Positions 34,333-45,450 of a stretch of DNA of 64,000 nt are shown one piece after another (position 1 is the stretch's first letter; every line of letters starts with the position of its first letter). A program made the position numbers and the translations under genes. The notes below the pieces were generated by a model. That model saw only the letters and a program-made list of their open reading frames with translations, was not told where the DNA came from and ran no database searches. The stretch is from assembly GCF_002994745.2 (NCBI RefSeq), contig NC_037091.1, forward strand, positions 57,831,612-57,895,611, in the 5' to 3' direction. Source of the DNA: Rosa chinensis (lineage: Eukaryota; Streptophyta; Magnoliopsida; Rosales; Rosaceae).

Positions 34333-36624
34333 CTAATTTGTGTTTGAAGGCTCATCATTAAGGTTAGGGTTGGTGGAATCACCTGTAGGGAAAGGTGAAA
34401 ATTGTGGTTGTGTAGGATATCCCACGGGGTAAGGAGGTTGCGGATAGTATCCACCGGGGTAAGGGGGTTGTGGGAAACCACCGGTGAAGGGAGGTGGGGG
34501 GAATCCACCGGTTAAGGGAGGTTGTGGGAATGCATCGGGGTAAGGTGGTTGTGGGTATGCACCGGGGTAAGGAGGTTGTGGGTATGCACTACCAAAATTT
34601 GGTTGTGGGAATGCACCACCAAAATTGGGTTGCAGATGGTATCCACCCATAGAAGGTGGCGGCTGCTCTTCAAGATCTTCTTTCTCCGCTATCTTCTTTT
34701 GTTTTCTTGACCAATAACGCTTTTTATTTGGCGTCATTTTACTTGTATCAATCTCCATAATACGCTCTTCCCTCTCTTTATTTCGCTCTTCCCTCTCTTT
34801 AATTCGATCTTGCCTTTCTTGAAATAGGAGTTGTTCTTTTCGTATTTCGATTTGCAAGAGGATATATGCTCTTTTCTCTTCCTCTTGGAGACTTCGAGCG
34901 AATTCGTCATCGAGTTTTTTCTTGCCCTTGGTTGCCTCTATTTTGTTGTTCGCTATACTCTCGAGACTGTTTGACAAAGGACTTTGATCTTTCGCTGCCT
35001 TCTTTCCTTTCCGTATTGCTTCTTTGGCAGCCTTCCTTCCTTGAGGCCTCACATTAGGATTTGCAGTTTCACCTGCAATTACCTCATCTACATCCATGTC
35101 CAAGTTGATGGGAGAATTTCCAAGAATTGGTTGTGTAGGCGTATGTTGATTTCCTTCATTTGATGTTCCTCCAGATGTATGACTAGGAATGTCTTTAAAT
35201 TGTTGAAAACCCTCCACAACAGCGTAACTAGCAAAACTCTGAAAATTGTGTTTTTTTGGCTTATTTTTTCTCTTCATCCCGGCATGCCACAATTTATGTG
35301 CTTCATCTCGCTACGAAATAAATAAAAACAATTACTACAATTAAAACGATATTATAATTACTACATTATTTATCAAGACATATTTTACTAAAATGTATCA
35401 ATAAGATTTATCAACAAATATAAAGGTCATAATTTTAATGAAGACATATTTTAATTATAACTAAAAATAATTAATACAATTAAAACGATATTATAATTAC
35501 TACATTATTTATCAAGACATATTTTACTAAAATGTATCAATAAGATTTATCAACAAATATAAAGGTCATAATTTTAATGAAGACATATTTTAATTATAAC
35601 TAAAAACAATTACTACAATTAAAACGATATTATAATTACTATATTATTTATCAAGACATATTTTACTATAATGTATCAATAAGATTTATCAACAAATATA
35701 AAGGTCATAATTTTAATGAAGACATATTTTAATTATAACTAAAAACAATTACTACAATTAAAACGATATTATAATTACTACATTATTTATCAAGACATAT
35801 TTTACTAAAATGTATCAATAAGATTTATCAACAAATATAAAGGTCATAATTTTAATGAAGACATATTTTAATTATAACTAAAAACAATTACTACAATTAA
35901 AACGATATTATAATTACTATATTATTTATCAAGACATATTTTACTATAATGTATCAATAAGATTTATCAACAAATATAAAGGTCATAATTTTAATGAAGA
36001 CATATTTTAATTATAACTAAAAACAATTACTACAATTAAAACGATATTATAATTACTATATTATTTATCAAGACATATTTTACTATAATGTATCAATAAG
36101 ATTTATCAACAAATATAAAGGTCATAATTTTAATAAAAAAGTATCTATCCCGTTTTACAATAAAAATCAATTAGTACAAATATAAACATCGTTGTAATTA
36201 CATCATTATTTATCAACTACATTATTTATCATGTAATATTTTAATTTAATGTATCAACAAATTAAATGATTTATCAAAAAATACATACCTCATCAACCGC
36301 ATTCGAACCGCTCTTGTACCAATTTTTTGCTTGCCTTAATGCACAATGCCACTCAAAGAGTTCAACCTTCAAAATTTTCCACCTTCCTTGCAAAGAAGAA
36401 GCTGATCGGCTCTTGGGCCAATTTGCGACAAAGTGTCGCCTCACACGCATCCATAACTCGTTATTTTTCTGATTTGTGCCCACAGCCGAATCTTGCCCAA
36501 TAATTTTCCAAGACTTGCACAATTGAACATCTTCCTCATCCGTCCATCTCCTTTTGTCTTGGATATTATCATCTTCAGTTTGATATCCCTCCATTGGACC
36601 TGTGTTTCCCATTTCTTCAGCCAT
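34333..36624 (-). CDS. Harbinger Myb/SANT-like partner protein (ORF1)
   Basis: Two exons, 36624-36289 and 35310-34333, joined by clean GT/AG sites into 437 residues plus stop. Residues about 22-85 form a trihelix/SANT-like DNA-binding domain (KRRWTDEEDVQLCKSW, then SSLQGRWKIL). Exon 2 has a NAM-associated-type C-terminal region with coiled coil (residues about 240-300, many E/R/K heptads). It ends in a Pro-rich tail of repeated YPQPPYPG-like units, about ten in all. In PIF/Harbinger elements this protein binds the ends and cooperates with the transposase. It appears intact even though the transposase is broken. The 978-bp intron consists mostly of six tandem 139-bp repeats. Confidence 0.88.
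35325..36140. repeat. Six-copy 139-bp tandem array in the ORF1 intron
   Basis: The landmark CAAGACATATTTTACT recurs at 35374, 35513, 35652, 35791, 35930 and 36069, exactly 139 bases apart. Copies are nearly identical. Two variants exist, marked by ACTACATTATT/ACTAAAATG (A) and ACTATATTATT/ACTATAATG (B), in the order A A B A B B. The unit is about 80% AT and has no coding frame. The array makes up most of the intron. Confidence 0.95.
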
Positions 36625-36794
36625 ATTGGATATAAATAAATTTGGAAGATGAGAGCTATATAAAGAGGAGGAAGCACAAAATTGGGTTACTATGGAAGAT
36701 AAATTTTTTGGTGTGAGTTGTAAAATAAATGATAGGTATGTATAGAGAAATGTTTAGAATTTTTTTAAATTTTTTTAGTTACCGTTTATTAACG

Positions 36795-36990
36795 TTACAA
36801 ACATATATATACATGTTTAATTGTAAGCCGTAGGATTGCCCATTTAATTGAAATGAAGGGCTGAGATTTCATGACCGTTGGATCTGAATTCAAACCATAT
36901 ATATACATGTTAATTGTAAGCCGTACGATTGCATATTTAATTGAAATGGAGGGCTGAGATTTCTTGACCATTGGGATCAGAATTCAAAGC
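36795..36990. repeat. Right subterminal tandem duplication of the Harbinger element
   Basis: Two copies of a roughly 94-bp block (CATATATATACATGTT..AATTGTAAGCCGTA..GGGCTGAGATTTC) start near 36801 and 36895, with moderate divergence. They lie near the right end, mirroring the repeat-rich left end. Confidence 0.8.
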
Positions 36991-37339
36991 CTCCAACGGT
37001 TCTCTTCCACGTGGTCTGCAGCTGCCGGCCCAATGGATGTCGCTAATCGACAAGCGTGTTGCTACAGTCGTTTAGCTTTTGCGGCGCCACGCGTCAAGCT
37101 GCTGTCCCTCACTTCCCAAGCAGGCGCGTCTCCTTCTCCCCTGTGTTGCTGACGTCCCCCACGTTGTGTTTGCAGCCTTCCTTCTCCCCGAGCTCGCCTC
37201 TTTCTTGCCTGGGCATGAAAATAGTCATTCCCATGACTATTTTCTTGGCTGTAGTCAGGAAGGAGTGATTCTTGCCCAGTCAAGCTTCACTTTTTCATGA
37301 CTATAACCAGTCAAGGGCAAACCAGTGCACTTGCTCTAA

Positions 37340-38992
37340 AGCTAGACTTTCAATTTCACCCGACAAGAAGGGAGCAGACAACAACTGTCATACTTCACCT
37401 CTTCTAAAAAAGGAATGACACGCCTCACTTAAGAGGAAAGGAGCAGGTGAGTAGGTAAACATTATTGTCAACTTCTATGATCTACTCCTCTTAGGTAATT
37501 GAACTATAAATTATCTTGAATACCTATTTCAATTTATGATATTAAAGTATGGTCAATTGTCATTTATGTATTTTTTGTTGTTGTTACAAACTGTTGAAAC
37601 CGAACAAATCACAAGTTCAAAAATTACATGGTGATGGTCTTTCAAAATAAATAGGAAAAGTGAGAGCCCGTTACAACAAATATTGATGAGCAATTATACG
37701 CTTGTACAAGCTGTTGCGAGACCAAAAAAAAAAAAAAAATACATTCACACATTTCTGTTGATAAGCTTAAAGTTTATTAGCTTTGAAAGTCTATCCAAAG
37801 CTTTGACCAATTTCAAACGGCAAGCAAAGAGATGTTAGCTTTGACAAATTCAAGTGAGAAGCAAATGAGATTCATGGCTATTCAAACTATTCAAAGTGTA
37901 GTTACAGATAAGCTTGTCGTTCAAAATTCGAATTACAAGTTTGGGGAGGTAGGGCTATCTGCTATATAATGATAGCAACGTGAAGAGATCGGGGGGAGAA
38001 GAAGACGCTATAGAGCAGAAGAAGAAGAGAAATACAGAGAGGAGGAGACGCACAGGAAAGAAAAGCAATCAGCAGGTATCCATATGTCTTCTCTGTGATA
38101 CATGCATCTCCAATTGATCCTCGTATATATGTCTTATGGCCCTTTAAGACTCTAATAGGTCGTTCATGAACGACCACAACTATTAGAGTCTTCCCATACC
38201 AGTTAAGATGACGTTGTTGTTGCTGCTCTCAAATGCTCGAGCATTGAAACAATAGTGGTTGTTCATGAACAGCCAAGTTTCATGCTCAAAACTCCTTCAA
38301 CATGGCGCTGCTCCTCCAAGAGTTATTGCATAAAATGGTTGTTCATGAACAACCGTTAAAGTGCTAAAATCTCCCTCCAAAGTGGCGTTACTGGGGTTGT
38401 CCTATCAAAATTACGGGAATGGAAGTTGTTTATGTACACGACCAAAATTTTCTCCATGACCAACACTTTTAGTTTGACCATTATTTGAAGCTGATAAGAT
38501 GTTGTTGCTGATCATGACGCCACAAAGAGAAGAAACATGCAGTCAAGTTGTTTCTGCTCCAACTGATACATACAAGCTCAAAGAAGTACCAAAACTGGAA
38601 GGAGACAATAACATCTCGACACCAAAATGGGATTCTGCAAGACTCATGACGTTGTGGTATAGAAGCAATACATTGGACATTTTGGTTATTTTAATTACCA
38701 ACACATAAACTACAATTAAGCATGGGAGGATTATATTAATTAAGGAATTCAGGTGATGACAACATACTTTTGAAGATGTGGAACACAATAAAGAATAATT
38801 GAACTTTTGCTTTGTGTTCTTGAAGTGGTGGTGATAACCAAGACAAAAATTAGTGGCACATTTAATTAATTGATCATCTATTTTGAAGCGGTGATCTGAT
38901 CAATAAAAGATATGGAGGCAAAGCTTAATTATCTCATCTAAACAAGCATTGAAACTTGAACATGCTGAACTAGAAGACAAAATGAAGGGTGG
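37340..38992. other. Spacer between Harbinger and copia elements
   Basis: No gene recognised. It contains an A-run at about 37724-37739 and the palindromic tandem repeats described separately (38146-38450). A short frame around 38499-38708 shows no family features. Downstream DNA continues at 45451 on the other side of the copia insertion. Confidence 0.5.
38146..38450. repeat. Degenerate tandem repeats with GTTCATGAAC palindromic core
   Basis: GGTCGTTCATGAACGACC at 38158-38175 is a perfect 18-bp palindrome nested inside 13-bp inverted arms (AAGACTCTAATAG at 38146-38158, its complement at 38180-38192). Related cores are GGTTGTTCATGAACAGCC at 38257-38274, GGTTGTTCATGAACAACC at 38337-38354 (perfect palindrome) and a worn version near 38424. 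Between cores, similar GGCGYTGYTG..CTCC stretches recur, so the unit is about 80-100 bp. Confidence 0.85.
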
Positions 38993-39197
38993 TGTTGAAG
39001 GAATATCGATTTAGTGTGCCTTATCAAACTAGGAGTAGTAATAGGAGAGAAGGTTCTAGATTTCCCAATCCTACACGGATTGGTATTCCTTGTAACATTA
39101 GAACTAGTACTTTGTAATCCCTATATATAGGGCTCCTATTCTCAATAATATACATACTTCTCTCATCAATCTCTCTCAATACCAATATACTTAAACA
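38993..39197 (+). repeat. 5' LTR of second copia element
   Basis: 205 bp with TG...CA ends and a TATA-like CTATATATAGG near 39120. It differs by one substitution from the 3' LTR at 45241-45445. Confidence 0.95.
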
Positions 39198-39994
39198 CGT
39201 TATCAGCACGACTCTAACCACAAAACAGAAAACCAAAACTCATTCACAAAGCAGCCCCTAGCCCAAGCTAGCCGAACCTTCGCTGCAGCCCGAACGCCCG
39301 TGCGCTTGCAACCTTGCACAGCAGCCCCTGCTGCCCCCTCCCTGCAGCCCTGCGTTCCAGCCTGCTACCACCGAAGCATCCCTGCTGCGCAAACAAGCCA
39401 ACGCACACCCACTGCATCTTTTTCCCGTTCCTGTGCACATCTGTCTTCTTGAAAGCCTCGAAAAGTCTAGTTCGGAAGCTCAGATCGAAAAACTTTCTTC
39501 ATCAAAGTTGTTCGTCTCTGTCTCTTCCATCTAACCTCCGAATTTCAGCCTTATCGGAGTCATATTTAGATCTGTACACCAATCGAGGTACAAGCTGTTC
39601 AGAACAGAATCTGCTCCGAATTTTCACCAAGTAAGTATTCAAAAGAGTAAGTTTTGAAGTTCCTATAATTCGAAATTTAAATATTTCTTCTTTTCTCGGG
39701 GACTTGAAAACCTCCCTTCTTCTACATCCCACCTTTCTTATAACGTGGGTTCGATTCTTGAAAAGCGGAATCGTGAGGATTCACGCAATTAACGAACTAA
39801 GAGCGTTCGTAAGACTTCGGACTAAGAGCGTCCGTAAGCATCGATTAACGACCATATAAACATCATTGTTTCGGTCTAATCCAATTATTCTTAGAAATCG
39901 ATTTCTTGGTAGCATAGCTCGGAAATCTTGTTTATATTAGTTTTCGTGAAAGCATTGACTCCGAAACTAACTTGTTTTTGTTTCATCTTTCAGG

Positions 39995-40699
39995 ATGTCA
40001 AACACAAACAAACTCGATTTTGTTCCATTGGATTATGCAGGCAAAAGGTACTTAATTTGGGTCACTGATGTCGAGATCCACCTTATTGCCCGTGATTTAT
40101 TGCATACAATCCAAGAGCTTTGTCCTATAGAAACAGCTCCAGACCCTCAAACTGAGAAAGATAATTCCAAGGCACTTGCCTTCATGAAACGTCACATGGA
40201 TAGCGACCTACAGTTTGAGTTCATAAATGAGGATAGCGCCATAAAGCTTTGGCATGCGCTTCGCGAACGATATGGCAATGTTCGTGACTCCATACTTCCG
40301 AATACAGAAGCAGAATGGAAACATCTTCGCTTCTCTGAATTTGACACTGTCATGCAATTTTATTCGGAAGCTCTCAGCATCAGAGCAATGATGCGTCTCT
40401 GTGGAAAAACAATCACAGAAGACCAATTGATTGAGAAAACCCTCAATACCTTCCCCGTCTATGCTATGAGGTCCTTTGACTTATTCCGGACTCATGTAAA
40501 TGCAAGACGGATCACAAGTTTTCAACAGCTTATTGAAGCTATGGTCACTACTGAAAGACATGGCAATGAACTTGTGAAAAGAAGATTTGATAGGCTTCAA
40601 GATAGCTATCAAGAGTATCGTCCTATGGCTAGAGAAAGTCGCCATCGACGTCATGATCCATATGATCGAAATGCTCAAGAAGGTAATCACTCAAGGTGA
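39995..40699 (+). pseudogene. Copia gag, probably C-terminally truncated
   Basis: Begins at the ATG at 39995 (MSNTNKLDFVPLDYAGKRYL) and runs 234 codons to TGA. The body is a UBN2-type capsid (ALRERYGNV, LIEKTLNTFP). It ends after a basic stretch, without the CCHC zinc knuckle usually found next. After the stop the downstream 560 bases look unrelated to gag or protease. Confidence 0.85.
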
Positions 40700-41263
40700 C
40701 AATCACACGACCGTAGGAGGCGTGATTTTGAGGGACATAGGGTTGGAAACCATGGAGCCAACGTTGGCCATGGGCACCACTTTCCAACGCCACTAGTTTT
40801 AGGGACTATGCATATTGCGCCAATGCGCCTCAATCAAGGGAGAATCCTCTTTATGGTGTCTATTTCTGATATGGAACGTCTGATCAATGGACCTGAATTT
40901 GCAATGTACCTACGAAGGTAGTCGCATTATGGTGATCCAGACATCGAGTTCACAAAGACTTTAAATCTAGCGATGAAGACAACATGCCGCAGATTTTTAT
41001 TTAGAATAGTCTTTTATATTTCCAAGAATTATGTAATGGCAATTATGCCTTAAATCAATAAAATGACTTATTGTATTAACTCTTTCCCTCCAGGTGTACT
41101 CAAGAGTACTTGTGATGTCTAGGCAAGGTTTGATCCGAGAGAACGGTTTTAAAAGTGAGCAACGCTCCACCAAAATCTCGCCTTACCTTACCTGGTCACA
41201 ACTAAATTGAAATTACCGAACGGATAGAGTGACTACGATTTGATTTTTATATTGGATTAGATT

Positions 41264-44200
41264 ATGGTCACGAAACTTTGGTGTCATCATTGGATATTAT
41301 TAATAAAGTATCGATTTATTTTATCTCATGTCGTAGACATGTTTTTTGAACTTTATTATTTCAAAGATATAAGAGCCAATGGTTTTCATGTGGAAACACA
41401 TTGTGAGAATGGACAAGAGTTCCTTTGCATCACCTCTAATGACTACGGACATAAACGAGTATTAGAGAAACTTATGTGTCGCTCTAGTGGGTTGTATGCA
41501 ACCACTATTCGAGTCATTGAATCCAACCATGTCATGAGAGATGATTTATGGGATTCCGACACGTTGGCACGACCGTTTGGGACACCCAGGTCGTGACATG
41601 ATGATCCGTATATTAAAGACTTCACACGGACATCCCTTTTTCAGAACAAAAGGAAGTAAAACTCGAAATTTGGATCAAGGAGGAGCACCTGCGCCTCACG
41701 GCGCCTTCCCCCTTCAAGTCCGGCCACCACTAGCCGGCGCCGCCATCCCCCTGCGGCTCAAGGGTGGCTTTGACGCCACCTCTGCTCCCCTGACTCAAAT
41801 TTCGACTTCTAAAGTCCATTGTGACTTCATGGCTCAACCAAAATCCTCATTGGTTGTTTCTAGAGCCCATTATCCGTTCTGCAAAGCCTGCTCTTTAGCA
41901 AAGTTAGGATCGAGACCATCCTATGCAAGGGACACCAAAGAAAATATACCATTCTTGCAAAGAATCCAAGGTGATATTTGTGGACCTATTCAACCATCAT
42001 GCGGACCATTTCGATATTTTATGGTATTGGTTGATGCATCGACACGCTGGTCACATGTCATGCTATTGTCCACAAGGAAAGCTGCATTCGCTAAACTCCT
42101 TGCACAAATCATTAAGTTAAGGGCTCACCACCCTGATCATCCTATTAAGTCTATAAGATTAGACAATGCTGGAGAGTTTACATCAAAGACTTTTGATGAT
42201 TATTGCATGTCCATTGGGATTGATGTTGAACATCATGTTCCTCATGTTCACACCCAAAATGGTCTCACAGAAGCCGCCATTAAACGATTACAAATGGTCG
42301 CTAGGGCATTGGTAATGCGCACCAATCTCCCTATTTCTGCTTGGGGCTATGCAATATTGCATGCAGCTGTGCTTATTTGTCTGAGGCCCACTGCCACTCA
42401 ACCCTTTTCTGCGTCCCAGATAGTGACTGGGTATGAGCCTAATGTCTCACACTTACGCATATTTGGGTGTGCAGTTTATGTGTCAATTGCGCCGCCACAG
42501 CGCACTAAAATGGGTCCTCAACGACGATTAGACGTTTACGTTGGTTATGATTCTCCAACGATTATCCTCTACATAGAACCCTTGACAGGCGATCTATTTA
42601 CCGCTAGATTTGCGGATTGTCACTTTGATGAGACAGTCTTCCCGTCGTTAGGGGGAGATAAGAACATAAATGTTCAACAGGAACGACAGGAATTGTCGTG
42701 GTCTGTCCCCACTCTGTCTCATCTTGATCCCCGAACCGCACAGTCCGAAATTGAAGTGCGGAGAATTCTCGATCTTCAGAACGTAGCAGAATCGATGCCT
42801 GATGCGTTTTCTGATATCGCTAAAGTGACGAGATCACACATACCTGCTGCAAATGTGCCTGCAAGGATTGATGTCCCTAAAATTAGAGGACATGACGCCA
42901 CCTCAAGGGCACTTGAGCATGGCGCCAACGTCCACAGTGGTAGTGACGTTGTGGCTAGGCCCACGGCTCCTGCCAGGAAGCGCGGGAGGCCAATAGGTTC
43001 GATGGATTCTCGCCCAAGAAAGAAAGCGAGTTCGGCACAAAATAATCCATTAATCATCGATGTAAATAATCCATCTCATGAGAATATTCCGGATTATGGT
43101 TATATCCAAGAGACATAATTGGGGGACGCTCCAATGTCAAAACCAACTCCAGAGAATAGAGAGATCTCCATAAATTACACTAGTGTACATGAGATGATAG
43201 ATAGAAATTCTATGGCGATTGATGATACATTTGCATATCATATTGCAAAAGGAATTATAGAATATGATGATATCGAACCTCGCTCTGTTGAAGAATGTCA
43301 ACGAAGAGCGGATTGGCCTAAATGGAAAGATGCGATCCAGGTTGAATTGGATTCACTAACAAAGAGACAGGTATTTGGGCCTGTAACGCAGACACCCCCA
43401 AATGTAAAGCCTGTTGGCCATAAATGGGTCTTTGTTAGAAAGCGTAATGAGAAAAATGAGGTGGTAAGATACAAAGCCCGCCTTGTGGCTCAAGGTTTCT
43501 CACAACGCCCTGGAATCGACTACGAGGAGACATATTCTCCCGTAATGGACGTTATAACGTTCCGCTACCTTGTCAGTTTGGTAGTTTCCGAAAAACTTGA
43601 CATGCAGCTTATGGATGTGGTTACAGCATATCTCTATGGGGATCTAGATTCAGAGATATATATGAAGGTTCCAGATTGACTTCAATTACCCAAATCAAGT
43701 GGCTCTAAACCACGGAGCGCGTTTTCAATAAGATTAAAATGCTCACTATATGGATTAAAACAATCCGGACGGATGTGGTATAATCGTCTAAGTGACTACT
43801 TGATTGGGAAGGGATATATTAATAATGAAATATGCCCATGCGTGTTCATTAAAAGAACAAGTTCCGGATTTGCAATCGTAGCAGTTTATGTCGATGACAT
43901 GAACCTAATTGGAACTCTAGATGAGTTGAAGGAAACTGCTAAATACTTGAAATCCGAATTTGAGATGAAAGATCTTGGGAAAACACGGTTTTGTCTCGGT
44001 TTAGAACTCGAGCACCGTAGTGATGGCATTTTGATCCATCAGTCTGCATATACTCAGAAAATCTTAAGGCGCTTTAATGAAGATAAAGCAAAGCCTGTGA
44101 GTACTCCCATGATCGGTCGTAGTCTTGAGCCAGGAAAAGATCCGTTTCGTCCAAAGAATGAGGACGAAGAGCTATTAGAGGCAGAAGTGCCCTATTTAAG

Positions 44201-45026
44201 TGCAATAGGCGCATTATTGTACTTAGCTCAATGCACAAGACCAGACATCTCATTCGCAGTGAACTTGTTAGCTAGACATAGCTCTGCGCCAACACGTCGC
44301 CATTGGATTGGTGTAAAGACAATCTTTCGATACCTAAGAGGTACGATTGATATGAGCCTATTTTATCTCTACAGAGAGAAGAGGAATGACGGAAGAATGG
44401 GATCGGACCCCATTAGGCATGGAGCCACCGTCCACCATGACAAGGTGGCCGGCCATGTTGCCGCCAACGTCATCACCACCACAAGGGGTGGCCGGCCTCA
44501 CCCTATCCCCCTTCATCAAAACGACAATGATGTCTTGATGGGTTTTGCTGATGCAGGGTACCTCTCTGACCCTCACAAAGGTTGCTCCCAAACGGGTTAT
44601 GTCTTTACCATGGGAAGCACTGCGATATCTTGGAGGTCTACGAAACAGACCCTTGTTGCTACTTCCTCAAATCATGCATAGATTATTGCTCTACATGAAG
44701 CCGTGCGTGAATGCATATGGCTAAGGTCTGTAATTAGACATATTCAAGGAAGTTGTGGTTTGAAGTCTACCACAGAAAAACCTACATGCATTTATGAGGA
44801 TAATGCAGCTTGTATTGAGCAAATGAAGTTAGGTTTCATCAAGGGTGACAACACCAAGCATATCTCGCCTAAATTCTTTTATAATCAGCAACAACAAGCA
44901 CTTCTAAAGATTGAAGTGAATCAAATCCGATCAGAGGATAATGTAGCGGACTTATTCACTAAGTTGTTACCTAAAATCCACCTTCAAGAAACATGTAAGG
45001 AGCATCAGATTGAGAAAGTTATCTGA
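41264..45026 (+). pseudogene. Copia integrase, RT and RNase H with stops and odd insertions
   Basis: Begins in the pre-integrase region (LMCRSSGLYATT), then changes frame at about 41545-41580 and stays in one frame. The integrase shows HDRLGHPGRD (zinc H-H), CKAC, and the D-D-E core (GDICGPI, RLDNAGEF, TQNGLTEAA). RT shows MDVVTAYLYGD and YVDDMNLIG; RNase H shows FADAGYL and YEDNAACIEQ. In-frame stops: TAA 43116-43118, TGA 43677-43679, TAG 44679-44681. GC-rich stretches interrupt the integrase zinc domain (about 41655-41855) and RNase H (about 44385-44530) without breaking the frame. Confidence 0.92.
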
Positions 45027-45240
45027 ACTCCCACGATTGTAGCAATCAGGGGGAGATATCGACATCAGGGGGAGTTATGATGTCTACATGTTCGATCTTG
45101 AAGAGTGAAGGACGTGTTGTGCTCTTTTTGTCCTTCGACCAGGGTTATTTTTGTCCCACAGGGTTTTTGTTACCTGGCAAGGTTTTTAACGAGGCAACGG
45201 ATGAAGCGTCACCACCAAGTTTGAGCGGCACAAGGGGGAG

Positions 45241-45445
45241 TGTTGAAGGAATATCGATTTAGTGTGCCTTATCAAACTAGGAGTAGTAATAGGAGAGAAG
45301 GTTCTAGATTTCCCAATCCTACACGGATTGGTATTCCTTGTAACATTAGAACTAGTACTTTGTAATCCCTATATATATGGCTCCTATTCTCAATAATATA
45401 CATACTTCTCTCATCAATCTCTCTCAATACCAATATACTTAAACA
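45241..45445 (+). repeat. 3' LTR of second copia element
   Basis: 205 bp, beginning TGTTGAAGGA after the purine tract at 45231-45240 and ending ...TTAAACA before TSD GGTGG. Confidence 0.95.
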
Positions 45446-45450
45446 GGTGG

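Larger units (their letters stand above)
31932..37336. mobile_element. PIF/Harbinger DNA transposon, near complete
   Basis: A 5405-bp element flanked by TAA (31929-31931 and 37337-37339), the 3-bp target duplication typical of PIF/Harbinger. Terminal inverted repeats are about 16 bp: GAGCAAGTCCACTCGT on the left and, read inward from the right, GAGCAAGTGCACTGGT. Two genes converge inside it: a DDE transposase on the plus strand (32650-33955) and a Myb/SANT-like partner on the minus strand (36624-34333). This two-gene layout is a hallmark of the superfamily, where the Myb-like protein helps DNA binding and nuclear import. Subterminal repeats flank both ends. The transposase carries one frameshift and one stop, so this copy is probably not self-sufficient. 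Confidence 0.93.
38993..45445 (+). mobile_element. Ty1/copia retrotransposon with two LTRs
   Basis: A 6453-bp element with 205-bp LTRs at 38993-39197 and 45241-45445 that differ by a single base (GG versus TG after CTATATATA). The target duplication GGTGG flanks it at 38988-38992 and 45446-45450. A purine tract (CAAGGGGGAG) precedes the 3' LTR. Just inside the 5' LTR the sequence reads TTATCAGCACGA, where the primer site is expected. Order gag, integrase, RT, RNase H is copia. The LTRs indicate a young insertion, yet pol has three in-frame stops, a frame change, and no recognisable zinc knuckle or protease. Confidence 0.95.

Noticed and set aside
35325..36140. CRISPR-like array
   Set aside because: Units are contiguous 139-bp tandem repeats without unique spacers, in a plant transposon intron.
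38499..38708. Short frame with MTPQREETCSQ near the palindromic repeats
   Set aside because: 69 codons, no similarity I recognise, no conserved context.
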